A DNA stretch of 10,865 nucleotides from an uncultured Marvinbryantia sp. (GTDB lineage Bacteria > Bacillota > Clostridia > Lachnospirales > Lachnospiraceae), in assembly GCA_947624335.1 (NCBI GenBank), contig CANQJX010000042.1, positions 1 to 10,865 on the forward strand. Reading direction: 5' to 3'. How positions within the stretch are numbered: the stretch's first letter is position 1; every line of letters begins with the position of its first letter. The notes under the pieces were generated by a model that had not been told where the DNA came from, did not search any database, and worked only from the letters and a program-made list of their open reading frames with translations. The position numbers and the translations under genes are program-made. Positions 1 through 6,825 of the stretch are shown piece by piece.

Positions 1-624
1 CTTCTCTCTGAGATGACGGATATGCACCATCACCGTATTGTTGCTCTGTTTATAATATTTTTCATGCCACACCGCCTCAAAAAGCTGTTCGGAACTGATA
101 ACCTGCCCGCGGTTTTCGCAGAGGATCCACAAAATATCAAACTCAATCGGCGTCAGGGTAAGCGCGCGCTCGTTAAAGATACATTCGTGCGTACTGCGGT
201 TCATCAAAAGTCCGCCAAAGTCGATGACGTCCTCCTGCGGCTTGCCGCCGTCATTATATTTAGTAGAGCGGCGCAGCTGCGCTTTTACGCGCGCCACCAG
301 TTCAAGCGGATTAAACGGTTTTTCGATATAATCATCCGCGCCCAGCGTCAGCCCGTTGATCTTATCCATATATTCTGTCTTTGCCGTCAGCATGATCACG
401 GGAAAGGTATAAGTGTCCCGGATTTTCTGCAGGATCGTAAATCCGTCGATATCCGGCAGCATCACATCCAGAATCGCCAAAGACGGCTTTTCTTCCCGCA
501 CCGCCTGCAGCGCTTCTTTGCCGTTATAGCGCTTGATCACCTCAAAATTTTCATTTTTCAGATAGAGTCCGATTACATCCGCAATCTCGCGTTCATCGTC
601 TACGATCAGTATTTTATCGGGCAC
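1..624 (-). CDS. VanR-like OmpR/PhoB-family response regulator (3' end outside window)
   Basis: This is a two-component DNA-binding response regulator, cut by the left window edge after 208 residues; about two dozen C-terminal residues, including the wing, are missing. It starts at GTG (624-622), 9 nt after AGGAGG, and reads V-P-D-K-I-L-I-V-D-D-E, which matches the usual N-terminus of VanR-type regulators. The receiver domain (about 1-118) has the acidic pair D9/D10, phosphoacceptor D53 (in ILDVMLPDIDG), T80 and K102 (in YIEKPF). The winged-helix domain begins near 130 and keeps LTPIEFDIL and the SNNTVMVHIRHLREK recognition-helix region. By recall the whole chain resembles VanR of vancomycin-resistance clusters, but such regulators also occur without van genes and none are visible here. 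It lies 42 nt downstream of asnS with no terminator between, so co-transcription is likely. The partner histidine kinase would be expected beyond the left edge. The family call is firm; the VanR-like label is a resemblance, not proof of a resistance role. Confidence 0.9.
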   Translation of the reverse strand, partial: MPDKILIVDDEREIADVIGLYLKNENFEVIKRYNGKEALQAVREEKPSLAILDVMLPDIDGFTILQKIRDTYTFPVIMLTAKTEYMDKINGLTLGADDYIEKPFNPLELVARVKAQLRRSTKYNDGGKPQEDVIDFGGLLMNRSTHECIFNERALTLTPIEFDILWILCENRGQVISSEQLFEAVWHEKYYKQSNNTVMVHIRHLREK

Positions 625-666
625 GTTTTTTCTCCTCCTTGTATGGCGCGCAGCGCGAACGCCGCT

Positions 667-2058
667 TTATCCCTCGCAGTTCCCCACAGTGCGCGGGAAC
701 GGAATAACGTCGCGGATATTGCCGACGCCGGTTAAATACATCACGCAGCGCTCAAAGCCAAGCCCGAAGCCGGCATGGCGCGTAGACCCGTACTTGCGCA
801 GATCCAGATAGCTGCGGTAGTCTTCCTCCTTCAGTCCGAGTTCGTTCATGCGCCGCAGAAGCTTTTCGTAGCTGTCTTCCCTCTGGCTGCCGCCGATGAT
901 TTCCCCGATTCCCGGCACCAGGCAATCCATCGCCGCCACCGTCCTGCCGTCGTCGTTCTGCTTCATATAAAACGCTTTGATCTCTTTGGGATAGTCGGTG
1001 ACAAAGACCGGGCGCTTAAATATCTGCTCGGTCAGATAACGCTCATGCTCCGTCTGCAGGTCGCAGCCCCAGCTTACCTTATATTCAAAGCGATCGTTGT
1101 TTTTCTCTAAAAGCTCCACCGCATCCGTGTAGGTAACCCGCGCGAACTGCGCGTTTACCACGCCGTTTAACCGTTCAATCAGCCCACGGTCCACAAACGA
1201 GTTGAAAAATTCCATCTCCTCGGGCGCATGTTCCATTACATAGCGGATGACATATTTTAGCATATCTTCCGCCAGAATCATGTTATCGTTCAGATCCGCA
1301 AAGGCAATCTCCGGCTCGATCATCCAAAATTCCGCCGCGTGGCGCGTCGTATTGGAATTTTCGGCGCGAAACGTCGGGCCGAACGTGTACACATTGCGGA
1401 ATGCCTGCGCGTACATCTCTGCGTTTAACTGTCCGCTCACCGTCAGATTGGTTTGTTTGCCGAAAAAGTCTTTTGTGTAATCGACCGCCCCGTCCTCTGT
1501 CAGCGGGGGATTCCCCAGATCCAGCGTCGTCACCTGGAACATTTCGCCCGCGCCCTCGCAGTCGCTGCCCGTAATCAGCGGGGTATGCACATAAACAAAG
1601 TCCCGTTCCTGAAAAAATTTATGAATCGCGTACGCCGTTAAGGAACGCACGCGGAACGTCGCCTGAAAAATATTGGTGCGCGCGCGCAAATGGGAGATGG
1701 TGCGCAGAAATTCCACGCTGTGGCGCTTTTTCTGCAAAGGATAATCCGGAGCGGAAGCCCCTTCCACCGTTATGCGTTCCGCCTGAATCTCAAAAGGCTG
1801 TTTTGCCTGCGGCGTTGCGACTAAAGTCCCGGTTACGATCACCGCCGCGCCGACATTCAGCCGGCAGATTTCTGAAAAATTATCCATCCGGTCGTGGAAT
1901 ACGATCTGCAAAGTCTCAAAGAATGTGCCGTCATGCAGCACCAGAAAGCCAAAGGTTTTGGAATCGCGCACGCTGCGTACCCATCCGCCCACCGTGATTT
2001 CTTTCTCCAGATACTGCTCTCTTTCCCGATATATCTCTCTTACTGTAACAAAGTCCAT
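667..2058 (-). CDS. asnS: Asparaginyl-tRNA synthetase
   Basis: The enzyme charges tRNA-Asn with asparagine using ATP in the cytoplasm; it is a class IIb aminoacyl-tRNA synthetase. The protein is 463 aa, the usual bacterial AsnRS length. An OB-fold anticodon-binding domain fills about residues 20-105 (ITVGGWVRSVRDSKTFGFLV). The class II catalytic core follows, with the amino-acid-site stretch PLITGSDCEGAGEMF (160-174), motif 2 around FGPTFRAENSNTTRH (226-240) and motif 3 GFGLGFERCVMYLTG (430-444) followed by IPFPR. The ATG at 2058 is chosen because it follows GGGAG by 9 nt and gives the standard N-terminus MDFVTVREIY. The frame stays open 65 codons further upstream, but that stretch crosses the promoter and upstream terminator and is not protein-like. 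The roughly 40-nt leader implied by the promoter is too short for a T-box riboswitch. It is probably co-transcribed with the response regulator 42 nt downstream. Confidence 0.97.
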   Translation of the reverse strand: MDFVTVREIYREREQYLEKEITVGGWVRSVRDSKTFGFLVLHDGTFFETLQIVFHDRMDNFSEICRLNVGAAVIVTGTLVATPQAKQPFEIQAERITVEGASAPDYPLQKKRHSVEFLRTISHLRARTNIFQATFRVRSLTAYAIHKFFQERDFVYVHTPLITGSDCEGAGEMFQVTTLDLGNPPLTEDGAVDYTKDFFGKQTNLTVSGQLNAEMYAQAFRNVYTFGPTFRAENSNTTRHAAEFWMIEPEIAFADLNDNMILAEDMLKYVIRYVMEHAPEEMEFFNSFVDRGLIERLNGVVNAQFARVTYTDAVELLEKNNDRFEYKVSWGCDLQTEHERYLTEQIFKRPVFVTDYPKEIKAFYMKQNDDGRTVAAMDCLVPGIGEIIGGSQREDSYEKLLRRMNELGLKEEDYRSYLDLRKYGSTRHAGFGLGFERCVMYLTGVGNIRDVIPFPRTVGNCEG

Positions 2059-2103
2059 ATTCGTTTTCTCCCATATCTTTTTGTAAGTAGTATACCCATA
2101 GTC

Positions 2104-2131
2104 AGTATAGCCTATTTTATGGATTTTGCAA
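2104..2131 (-). promoter_or_regulatory. Sigma-A promoter of asnS
   Basis: On the minus strand the -35 is TTGCAA (2131-2126) and the -10 is TATACT (2109-2104), 16 nt apart. It sits just downstream of the terminator of the preceding operon and places the start of transcription near 2097, about 40 nt before the asnS start codon. The position and the good -10 make it the natural promoter for asnS and the regulator behind it. Confidence 0.75.
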
Positions 2132-2153
2132 ACTATTTTCTTGGCGGCCGCGC

Positions 2154-2189
2154 AAAAAGAAAAGCAGTAAATCAGCCGTGATCTACTGC
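2154..2189 (-). terminator. Intrinsic terminator closing the adhE-to-phosphoesterase unit
   Basis: Reading the minus strand, GCAGTAGATCA (2189-2179) and TGATTTACTGC (2174-2164) form an 11-bp stem with one G-U pair around a CGGC loop. It is followed directly by the U-rich tract TTTTCTTTTT (2163-2154). It begins about 20 nt after the stop codon of the metallophosphoesterase gene, so it marks the 3' end of that transcript. Confidence 0.9.
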
Positions 2190-2209
2190 TCTTCTTTGCT
2201 TTCGCTGCG

Positions 2210-2938
2210 TTACAGGCCCGCAATTTCCATACGGTTGAGTACGCCCTGCACATCGATTCCGGGATGGGTATAGTAAATCTGGCAGATCTGTTCTGTCAGC
2301 GCGTAATCAAACCCATGCGCCTTTACAATCTGGTCAACGGTTCTGCCCCGTTTCAGGTCCCGGATTACCGTCTCCGCCGTCCGGTGCGGATCCCGCGCGC
2401 TAAAATCCGGCCGCGGTCTGCCTGCCGGATCCGCCGCAAGTTCTATTTTTTCCGCCCGAAAGACGCCTCTTTCGCTGTCAAATTCCAGAATCGCCATCGT
2501 TAGCGGCGCGCCGAAGCGCCGCGGCCCGCAGCTTCCGGGATTTAAATAAAATTTTCCGTCTGCCTTTTTCTCCTCGTATTTATGGGAATGCCCGTAAATA
2601 ATAATATCCGCGTCATTCGCCTTCTTAGAGATCTGTTTTTTGTTGTGGATCATATAGATGCGTTTTCCGTACAGTTCAAGCGATACTTCCTGCGGAATGT
2701 CAGACGCCCACTCTTTGTCGCAGTTCCCTCTGACTGCAACGACGTTCGCAATTTGCTTTAATTGATCCAACGCCTTTTGGCCGGCAATATCGCCGCCGTG
2801 CAAAATCAGTTCGACGGGCGCAAGACGTTTTATCACCTCCGGCCGGATCGTCCCGTGCGTATCCGATATCACGCCAATCTTATGCAGCGGCCCGTTTGCC
2901 GCTTTAGCATCCGGCGCTCTAAAATCCATGCTTTCCAT
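2210..2938 (-). CDS. YfcE/MJ0936-type metallophosphoesterase with C-terminal extension
   Basis: This is a 242-aa calcineurin-like phosphoesterase of the YfcE family, which hydrolyses phosphodiester or phosphomonoester bonds with two metal ions. All metal-site motifs are present: D26-T-H28, G49-D50, G71-N72-C-D74, H98 and G116-H117-S-H119, followed by the family motif NPGSCGPRR (133-141). A minimal YfcE is about 160-185 aa. This one has about 20 extra N-terminal residues and a C-terminal extension from about 168 to 242 (RTVDQIVKAHGFDYALTEQ and on) that looks helical and that I do not recognise. The ATG at 2938 lies 5 nt after GGAGG; a second ATG three codons on is possible but is 14 nt from that site. 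It is the last gene before a strong terminator, 57 nt after the small FakA-like gene. The physiological substrate cannot be told from sequence. Confidence 0.9.
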   Translation of the reverse strand: MESMDFRAPDAKAANGPLHKIGVISDTHGTIRPEVIKRLAPVELILHGGDIAGQKALDQLKQIANVVAVRGNCDKEWASDIPQEVSLELYGKRIYMIHNKKQISKKANDADIIIYGHSHKYEEKKADGKFYLNPGSCGPRRFGAPLTMAILEFDSERGVFRAEKIELAADPAGRPRPDFSARDPHRTAETVIRDLKRGRTVDQIVKAHGFDYALTEQICQIYYTHPGIDVQGVLNRMEIAGL

Positions 2939-2995
2939 GTTATCCTCCGCATCGCTCTCTTACGCACCGGCGCGAAGAGTTTTCTTCGTTTCCGC

Positions 2996-3247
2996 TCAGC
3001 CCTTCAGCCCGCGCGACTGCCGGTCCATATCCTCCACAACGATATCGTAGATTTCACCTAGGGAAGAACAATATTCCAATACCTTCCACGGTTCGTTGGT
3101 ATGAAAATGAATTTTGATTAATTCTTCGTCTCCCACCGCCAAAAGGCAATCGCCTTTTAGGTTCTCGGTAAAATATTCCCCGATCGCGTCCTCGTCCAAA
3201 TTTTCTCCTTCAATCAGCAGTTGTGTGTCATACCGAAATTCCAGCAT
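2996..3247 (-). CDS. Small stand-alone protein resembling the middle domain of FakA/YloV (DAK-like)
   Basis: The 83-aa protein has a perfect ribosome-binding site (AGGAGG, 6 nt before the ATG at 3247), so it is a real gene despite its size. The N-terminal FRYDTQLLIEG, then LLAVGDEELIKIHFHTNEP (35-53) and ending IYDIVVEDMDRQ, resemble by recall the segment of FakA/YloV-type fatty-acid kinase subunits between the N-terminal DhaL ATP-binding domain and the C-terminal domain. That segment typically carries VGDDELVKVHVHTNDP. Here the flanking catalytic DhaL domain is absent, so the protein cannot be a kinase alone; it may be a binding or regulatory subunit. H47-x-H49 is the conserved His pair of that segment. 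It lies 26 nt after the APH-fold kinase gene and 57 nt before the metallophosphoesterase, in one transcript. The role is unknown; the homology rests on motif recognition only. Confidence 0.62.
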   Translation of the reverse strand: MLEFRYDTQLLIEGENLDEDAIGEYFTENLKGDCLLAVGDEELIKIHFHTNEPWKVLEYCSSLGEIYDIVVEDMDRQSRGLKG

Positions 3248-3273
3248 CGTTTTCCTCCTTTCGCTTCGGGCTT

Positions 3274-4026
3274 CTACTGAAAATCAATAATGTCCGCCCA
3301 GCGCAGCAGGAACTCCCGCTCCTCCGGCACGCCCTTGGTGAGCTGCGCCGCCGCGGCAATCGGCATCCATTTTTGCACATATTGTTTCGCCGTATCGCTC
3401 TTTTTGCAGAACAGATCCAGATACAGATCCGCCGTTTCCTGATTCTTTAACGCAAACTGCAGATAGGTGATCGCGGCGTCGCCGCTGGCGTTGCCCTGCG
3501 TGGCGTGCGCCCAGTCCACCACGTGCATCGTCCCGTCCGGGGAGACCAGCACGTTGCTGGGATTGTAATCGCCGTGGCACAGCTTCGTGTGGTTGGGCAT
3601 CGTATCGAGGCGCGTGCACAGCTCGTAACGCACGGTCGCGTCCAGCACGTCTTTGAGGCTGTTGATCTTGCGGGAGAATTTGTCCTTCTGCAGCGTCAGC
3701 CGCGGAGCCGTCTTGCTGTGCATGGAAAGCTGCAGATCCACAAACGCTTCCATATGCTTCTTTAAGTTTGCGGCGTCTTCTTTCATAATCTGTTCCATGG
3801 TTTTGCCTTCCACAAACTCAATCGCAATCGCCCATTCTTCTCCAATCGGCGTAACCTCCAGCACCCTGGGAATTGCAAAACCGCTCTCTTCCACGCGCGC
3901 CTGGCAAAGCGCCTCGTTAAAGACATTTGCTTTTCCGTGCTCTTTGGTAAACACTTTGACAATGCGGTCGCCCTCGCGGTACACTTTTTTGTACGGGCGC
4001 GTTAAGATCAGTTCTTTCTTACTCAT
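3274..4026 (-). CDS. APH/choline-kinase-fold phosphotransferase
   Basis: The 250-aa protein belongs to the aminoglycoside-phosphotransferase-like kinase superfamily, which also includes choline, homoserine and thiamine kinases. The N-lobe has VKVF (23-26), with K24 the likely ATP-anchoring lysine, and a hinge region AIAIEFVEGKTM (67-78). The catalytic Brenner motif is intact as H151-G-D153-Y-N-P-S-N158, and the metal-binding aspartate is D171 in VVDWAHA. The length is typical of small free-standing members. The ATG at 4026 follows GGGAGGG by 7 nt. The gene starts only 19 nt after the adhE stop codon with no terminator, so it is probably expressed from the adhE promoter. The substrate is not predictable; nothing points specifically to antibiotic resistance, and a metabolic small-molecule kinase is as likely. 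Confidence 0.82.
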   Translation of the reverse strand: MSKKELILTRPYKKVYREGDRIVKVFTKEHGKANVFNEALCQARVEESGFAIPRVLEVTPIGEEWAIAIEFVEGKTMEQIMKEDAANLKKHMEAFVDLQLSMHSKTAPRLTLQKDKFSRKINSLKDVLDATVRYELCTRLDTMPNHTKLCHGDYNPSNVLVSPDGTMHVVDWAHATQGNASGDAAITYLQFALKNQETADLYLDLFCKKSDTAKQYVQKWMPIAAAAQLTKGVPEEREFLLRWADIIDFQ

Positions 4027-4045
4027 GCAGTATCCCTCCCATCTG

Positions 4046-6652
4046 CTATTTCTGTTCTTTTCCGTAATATGCTTTCAAATAGATTTCCTTCAGTTCAGAC
4101 ATCAGCGGGTAGCGCGGATTCGCTCCGGTGCACTGGTCGTTAAACGCCTGCTCGGTCATCTCGTCCAGGGTCTCCAGGAAGTATTTCTCGTCTACGCCGT
4201 AGTCTTTAATGGTCGGCTTAATCTCGATGGTTCTCATCAGTTCGTCCAATTTTACAAGCAGTTTTTCAAATACTTCGCTGTCGTCCTTTCCGGTCAGCCC
4301 CACATAGCGCCCGATCTGCGCGTAGCGCTCCAGCGTATGCGGATACTGGTACTGCGGGAAAGTACCCATTTTCGTCGGCACTTCCGCGCTGTTATAGCGC
4401 ATTACATCGAGCAGCACCAAAGCATTTGCAATCCCGTGCGGCAGATGGTGGAACGCGCCAAGTTTATGCGCCAGAGAATGGTTTACGCCAAGGAACGCAT
4501 TGGCAAAGGCCATGCCGGCCATGCAGGACGCGTTTGCCATATGGTCTCTCGCTTCCACGTCTTTGCCGTCCTGATAAGCGCGCGGCAGATAGTCAAACAC
4601 CAGCTTGATCGCCCTTAACGCAAGGCTGTCCGTAAAATCGGACGCCATTACCGAAACATACGCCTCGATCGCATGCGTCATAACATCGATCCCCGACGCG
4701 CAGGTAAGGCTCTTCGGCGCGCTCATCATATTGTCTGTATCTACAATCGCCATGTTCGGCATCAGCTCATAATCGGCAAGCGGCCACTTGATGCCCGTCT
4801 CGCGGTCCGTGATAATCGCAAACGGCGTCACCTCCGAACCGGTTCCGGAAGAGGTCGGAATCGCTACGAAATATGCTTTCTTTCCCATCTTCGGAAATGT
4901 GTAGATTCTCTTGCGGATATCCATAAAGTCCATGGACATATCCGCAAAATCTACTTCCGGATTCTCATAAAGCACCCACATGATCTTGGCCGCGTCCATG
5001 GCGGAACCGCCGCCCAGCGCAACAATGCAGTCCGGCTCAAACGCGCTCATCTGCGCCGCTCCTGCCTTGGCGGAAGCCAAAGACGGATCGGGCTCCACGT
5101 CTGAGAAGCAGGTGTGCACAATGCCCATCTGATCTAATTTTTCCTCTATTTTCTTCGTATATCCGTTTTTGTAAAGGAAAGAGTCTGTAACGATAAAGCA
5201 GCGCTTTTTCCCCATCACCGTGCCAAGTTCGTCCAGGGCGACCGGCGTGCAGCCTTTTTTGAAATAAATCTTTTCCGGAGTCCTCATCCAGAGCATATTC
5301 TCTCTCCTTTCCGCCACCGTTTTAATATTCAGCAGATGTTTGACGCCTACGTTTTCCGATACCGAGTTGCCGCCCCAGGAGCCGCATCCCAGCGTAAGCG
5401 ACGGCGCCAGTTTAAAGTTGTACAGATCGCCGATTCCGCCATGGGAAGACGGGGTATTGATCAGAATACGGCAGGTCTTCATCGCCGCGGCGTGCTTCGC
5501 CATCTTTTCCTGTTCCGCCGTATTAATATACAAAGAAGAGGTATGGCCGTAACCGCCGTCCGCAACCAGATGCTCCGCTTTTTCCAGCGCCTCGTCAAAC
5601 GTCTTTGCGCGGTACATGGCGAGTACCGGGGAAAGCTTTTCGTGTGCAAATTCTTCGCTGATGTCCACAGACTCTACTTCGCCGATGAGGATTTTGGTAT
5701 GTTCCGGCACCTTAACGCCGGCCATCGCCGCAATATCCGTCGCTTTCTGTCCCACAATCTTCGCGTTTAACGCGCCGTTAATGATCATCGTTTTTCTGAC
5801 TTTTTCAATCTCGTTCTTCTTCAGGAAATAGCATCCCCGGTACTGGAACTCCTTTTTCACCGCGTCATAAATGCTGTCCAAAACGGTTACCGACTGCTCG
5901 GACGCGCAGATCATACCGTTATCGAATGTCTTGGAATGGATGATCGAGGAGACTGCCATGCGTATATCCGCCGTCTCGTCGATAATCGCCGGCGTATTTC
6001 CCGCGCCCACGCCAAGCGCCGGTTTTCCGGAAGAGTATGCCGCCTGCACCATGCCCGGACCGCCCGTCGCAAGAATGATGTCCGCCTCGCGCATTGCCAG
6101 ATTGGTCAGCTCCAGGCTCGGCACGTCGATCCATCCGATGATCCCTTCCGGCGCGCCTGCCTTTACCGCCGCGTCCAGCACCACCTTTGCCGCGGCAATC
6201 GTGCTTTTCTTTGCGCGCGGATGCGGGCTGATGATGATGGCGTTTCTCGTCTTTAACGCCAGAAGCGTCTTAAAAATGGCCGTAGAGGTGGGATTGGTTG
6301 TGGGGATAACCGCGGTAATCAGCCCGATCGGTTCCGCGATCTTTTTGATCCCGTATACGCTGTCTTCTTCCACCACTCCGCATGTTTTTGTATTTCTGTA
6401 TGCGTTATAAATATATTCCGCCGCATAATGGTTTTTGATTACCTTGTCCTCCACCACGCCCATGCCGGTCTCTTCCACCGCCATTTTGGCCAGCGGAATA
6501 CGCATCTTGTCCGCGGCGGCCGCAGCCGCTTTAAAGATCTTATCCACCTGCTCCTGCGTGTAGCCGGCAAATACGGTCTGTGCCGCGCGGATTTTTTTCA
6601 TTGCCGCCGTCAGATCTTCCGTTGTTTCAATGATCTGCTTTTCCTTCGCCAT
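4046..6652 (-). CDS. adhE: Bifunctional acetaldehyde-CoA/alcohol dehydrogenase AdhE
   Basis: AdhE converts acetyl-CoA to acetaldehyde and then ethanol, oxidising two NADH, and is a main electron sink of mixed-acid or ethanol fermentation. The protein is 868 aa, normal for the family. The N-terminal aldehyde dehydrogenase domain (about 1-445) has catalytic Cys249 in FDNGMICASEQS and the stretch LATGGPGMV (195-202). The C-terminal iron-dependent alcohol dehydrogenase domain (about 455-868) has the NAD-binding loop ALGGGSAMDAAK (545-556), the signature PTSSGTGSEVTPFA, and the metal ligands D656, H660, H725 and H739. Everything needed for both reactions is present, and AdhE usually assembles into long filaments called spirosomes. 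The ATG at 6652 is chosen over a frame start six codons upstream because it is 7 nt after AAGGAGG. A consensus promoter with Rex-like operators lies just upstream, and three small genes follow in the same direction. Confidence 0.98.
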   Translation of the reverse strand: MAKEKQIIETTEDLTAAMKKIRAAQTVFAGYTQEQVDKIFKAAAAAADKMRIPLAKMAVEETGMGVVEDKVIKNHYAAEYIYNAYRNTKTCGVVEEDSVYGIKKIAEPIGLITAVIPTTNPTSTAIFKTLLALKTRNAIIISPHPRAKKSTIAAAKVVLDAAVKAGAPEGIIGWIDVPSLELTNLAMREADIILATGGPGMVQAAYSSGKPALGVGAGNTPAIIDETADIRMAVSSIIHSKTFDNGMICASEQSVTVLDSIYDAVKKEFQYRGCYFLKKNEIEKVRKTMIINGALNAKIVGQKATDIAAMAGVKVPEHTKILIGEVESVDISEEFAHEKLSPVLAMYRAKTFDEALEKAEHLVADGGYGHTSSLYINTAEQEKMAKHAAAMKTCRILINTPSSHGGIGDLYNFKLAPSLTLGCGSWGGNSVSENVGVKHLLNIKTVAERRENMLWMRTPEKIYFKKGCTPVALDELGTVMGKKRCFIVTDSFLYKNGYTKKIEEKLDQMGIVHTCFSDVEPDPSLASAKAGAAQMSAFEPDCIVALGGGSAMDAAKIMWVLYENPEVDFADMSMDFMDIRKRIYTFPKMGKKAYFVAIPTSSGTGSEVTPFAIITDRETGIKWPLADYELMPNMAIVDTDNMMSAPKSLTCASGIDVMTHAIEAYVSVMASDFTDSLALRAIKLVFDYLPRAYQDGKDVEARDHMANASCMAGMAFANAFLGVNHSLAHKLGAFHHLPHGIANALVLLDVMRYNSAEVPTKMGTFPQYQYPHTLERYAQIGRYVGLTGKDDSEVFEKLLVKLDELMRTIEIKPTIKDYGVDEKYFLETLDEMTEQAFNDQCTGANPRYPLMSELKEIYLKAYYGKEQK

Positions 6653-6673
6653 AATAAGTCCTCCTTGCATATA

Positions 6674-6691
6674 TTGTTAATTTTTTAACTG
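6674..6691. promoter_or_regulatory. Rex-like operator 1 over the adhE transcription start
   Basis: The plus strand reads TTGTTAA-TTTT-TTAACTG. The clostridial Rex consensus is TTGTTAA-N4-TTAACAA, so 16 of 18 positions (12 of 14 specified ones) fit, with only the last two bases different. It lies immediately downstream of the -10 box, across the expected start of transcription, where a bound repressor would block RNA polymerase. Rex releases DNA when NADH rises, and adhE is a classical Rex target. The site assignment is an inference from consensus and position. Confidence 0.75.
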
Positions 6692-6696
6692 ATTTG

Positions 6697-6725
6697 AGTA
6701 TATCTTTTTGTTAAACATTTGTCAA
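6697..6725 (-). promoter_or_regulatory. Consensus sigma-A promoter of adhE
   Basis: On the minus strand the -35 is TTGACA (6725-6720) and the -10 is TATACT (6702-6697), with the ideal 17-nt spacing. Transcription should begin near 6690, giving a leader of just under 40 nt before the adhE ATG. The very strong core elements, overlapped on both sides by Rex-like sites, suggest a promoter that is strong by default and held down by repression. Confidence 0.88.
6708..6725. promoter_or_regulatory. Rex-like operator 2 over the -35 and spacer of the adhE promoter
   Basis: The plus strand reads TTGTTAA-ACAT-TTGTCAA. The left half is a perfect Rex half-site; the right half differs from TTAACAA at two bases, and those bases form part of the -35 hexamer. 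Its centre is 34 bp, about three helical turns, from the centre of operator 1, so two repressor dimers could sit on the same face of the DNA. It is weaker evidence than operator 1 because part of its similarity comes from the -35 sequence. Confidence 0.5.
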
Positions 6726-6770
6726 GGCATGATATGCAAATTTGCGCCGTATCCTGTGATATGCGCAATC

Positions 6771-6817
6771 TCTGCAATAAAGAAATCCGCAAATCAATAG
6801 AACAGATTTGCGGATTT
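6771..6817 (-). terminator. Terminator after the DUF1858 gene
   Basis: A perfect 13-bp inverted repeat, AAATCCGCAAATC (minus 6817-6805) with GATTTGCGGATTT (6795-6783), closes on a 9-nt loop and is followed by the moderately U-rich CTTTATT. It starts 8 nt after the stop codon of the DUF1858 gene and separates that gene from the adhE promoter. The U-tract is interrupted, so termination may be incomplete. The opposite strand is also T-rich after the stem. Confidence 0.75.
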
Positions 6818-6825
6818 TGAACTCT

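Noticed and set aside
13..735. 240-codon open frame on the plus strand
   Set aside because: It is the antisense of the response regulator and the end of asnS; the minus-strand reading has clear receiver and winged-helix motifs.
2059..2153. T-box riboswitch in front of asnS
   Set aside because: T-boxes are common before tRNA-synthetase genes in Bacillota, but the promoter leaves only about 40 nt of leader and no T-box motif or terminator is present.
2059..2253. 65-codon upstream extension of asnS
   Set aside because: It reads through the asnS promoter and the preceding terminator and overlaps the 3' end of the phosphoesterase gene; the ATG at 2058 has the ribosome-binding site and the family N-terminus.
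2939..2995. Terminator between the FakA-like gene and the phosphoesterase
   Set aside because: A 6-bp stem CGAAGA/TCTTCG exists but no U-tract follows, so it was not called.
3274..4026. Antibiotic-resistance aminoglycoside phosphotransferase
   Set aside because: The catalytic motif is shared by the whole superfamily and the operon context is metabolic, so a resistance label is not supported.
3653..4618. 321-codon open frame on the plus strand
   Set aside because: It spans the antisense of two real genes (the APH-fold kinase and adhE) and their intergenic gap, and shows no recognisable domain.
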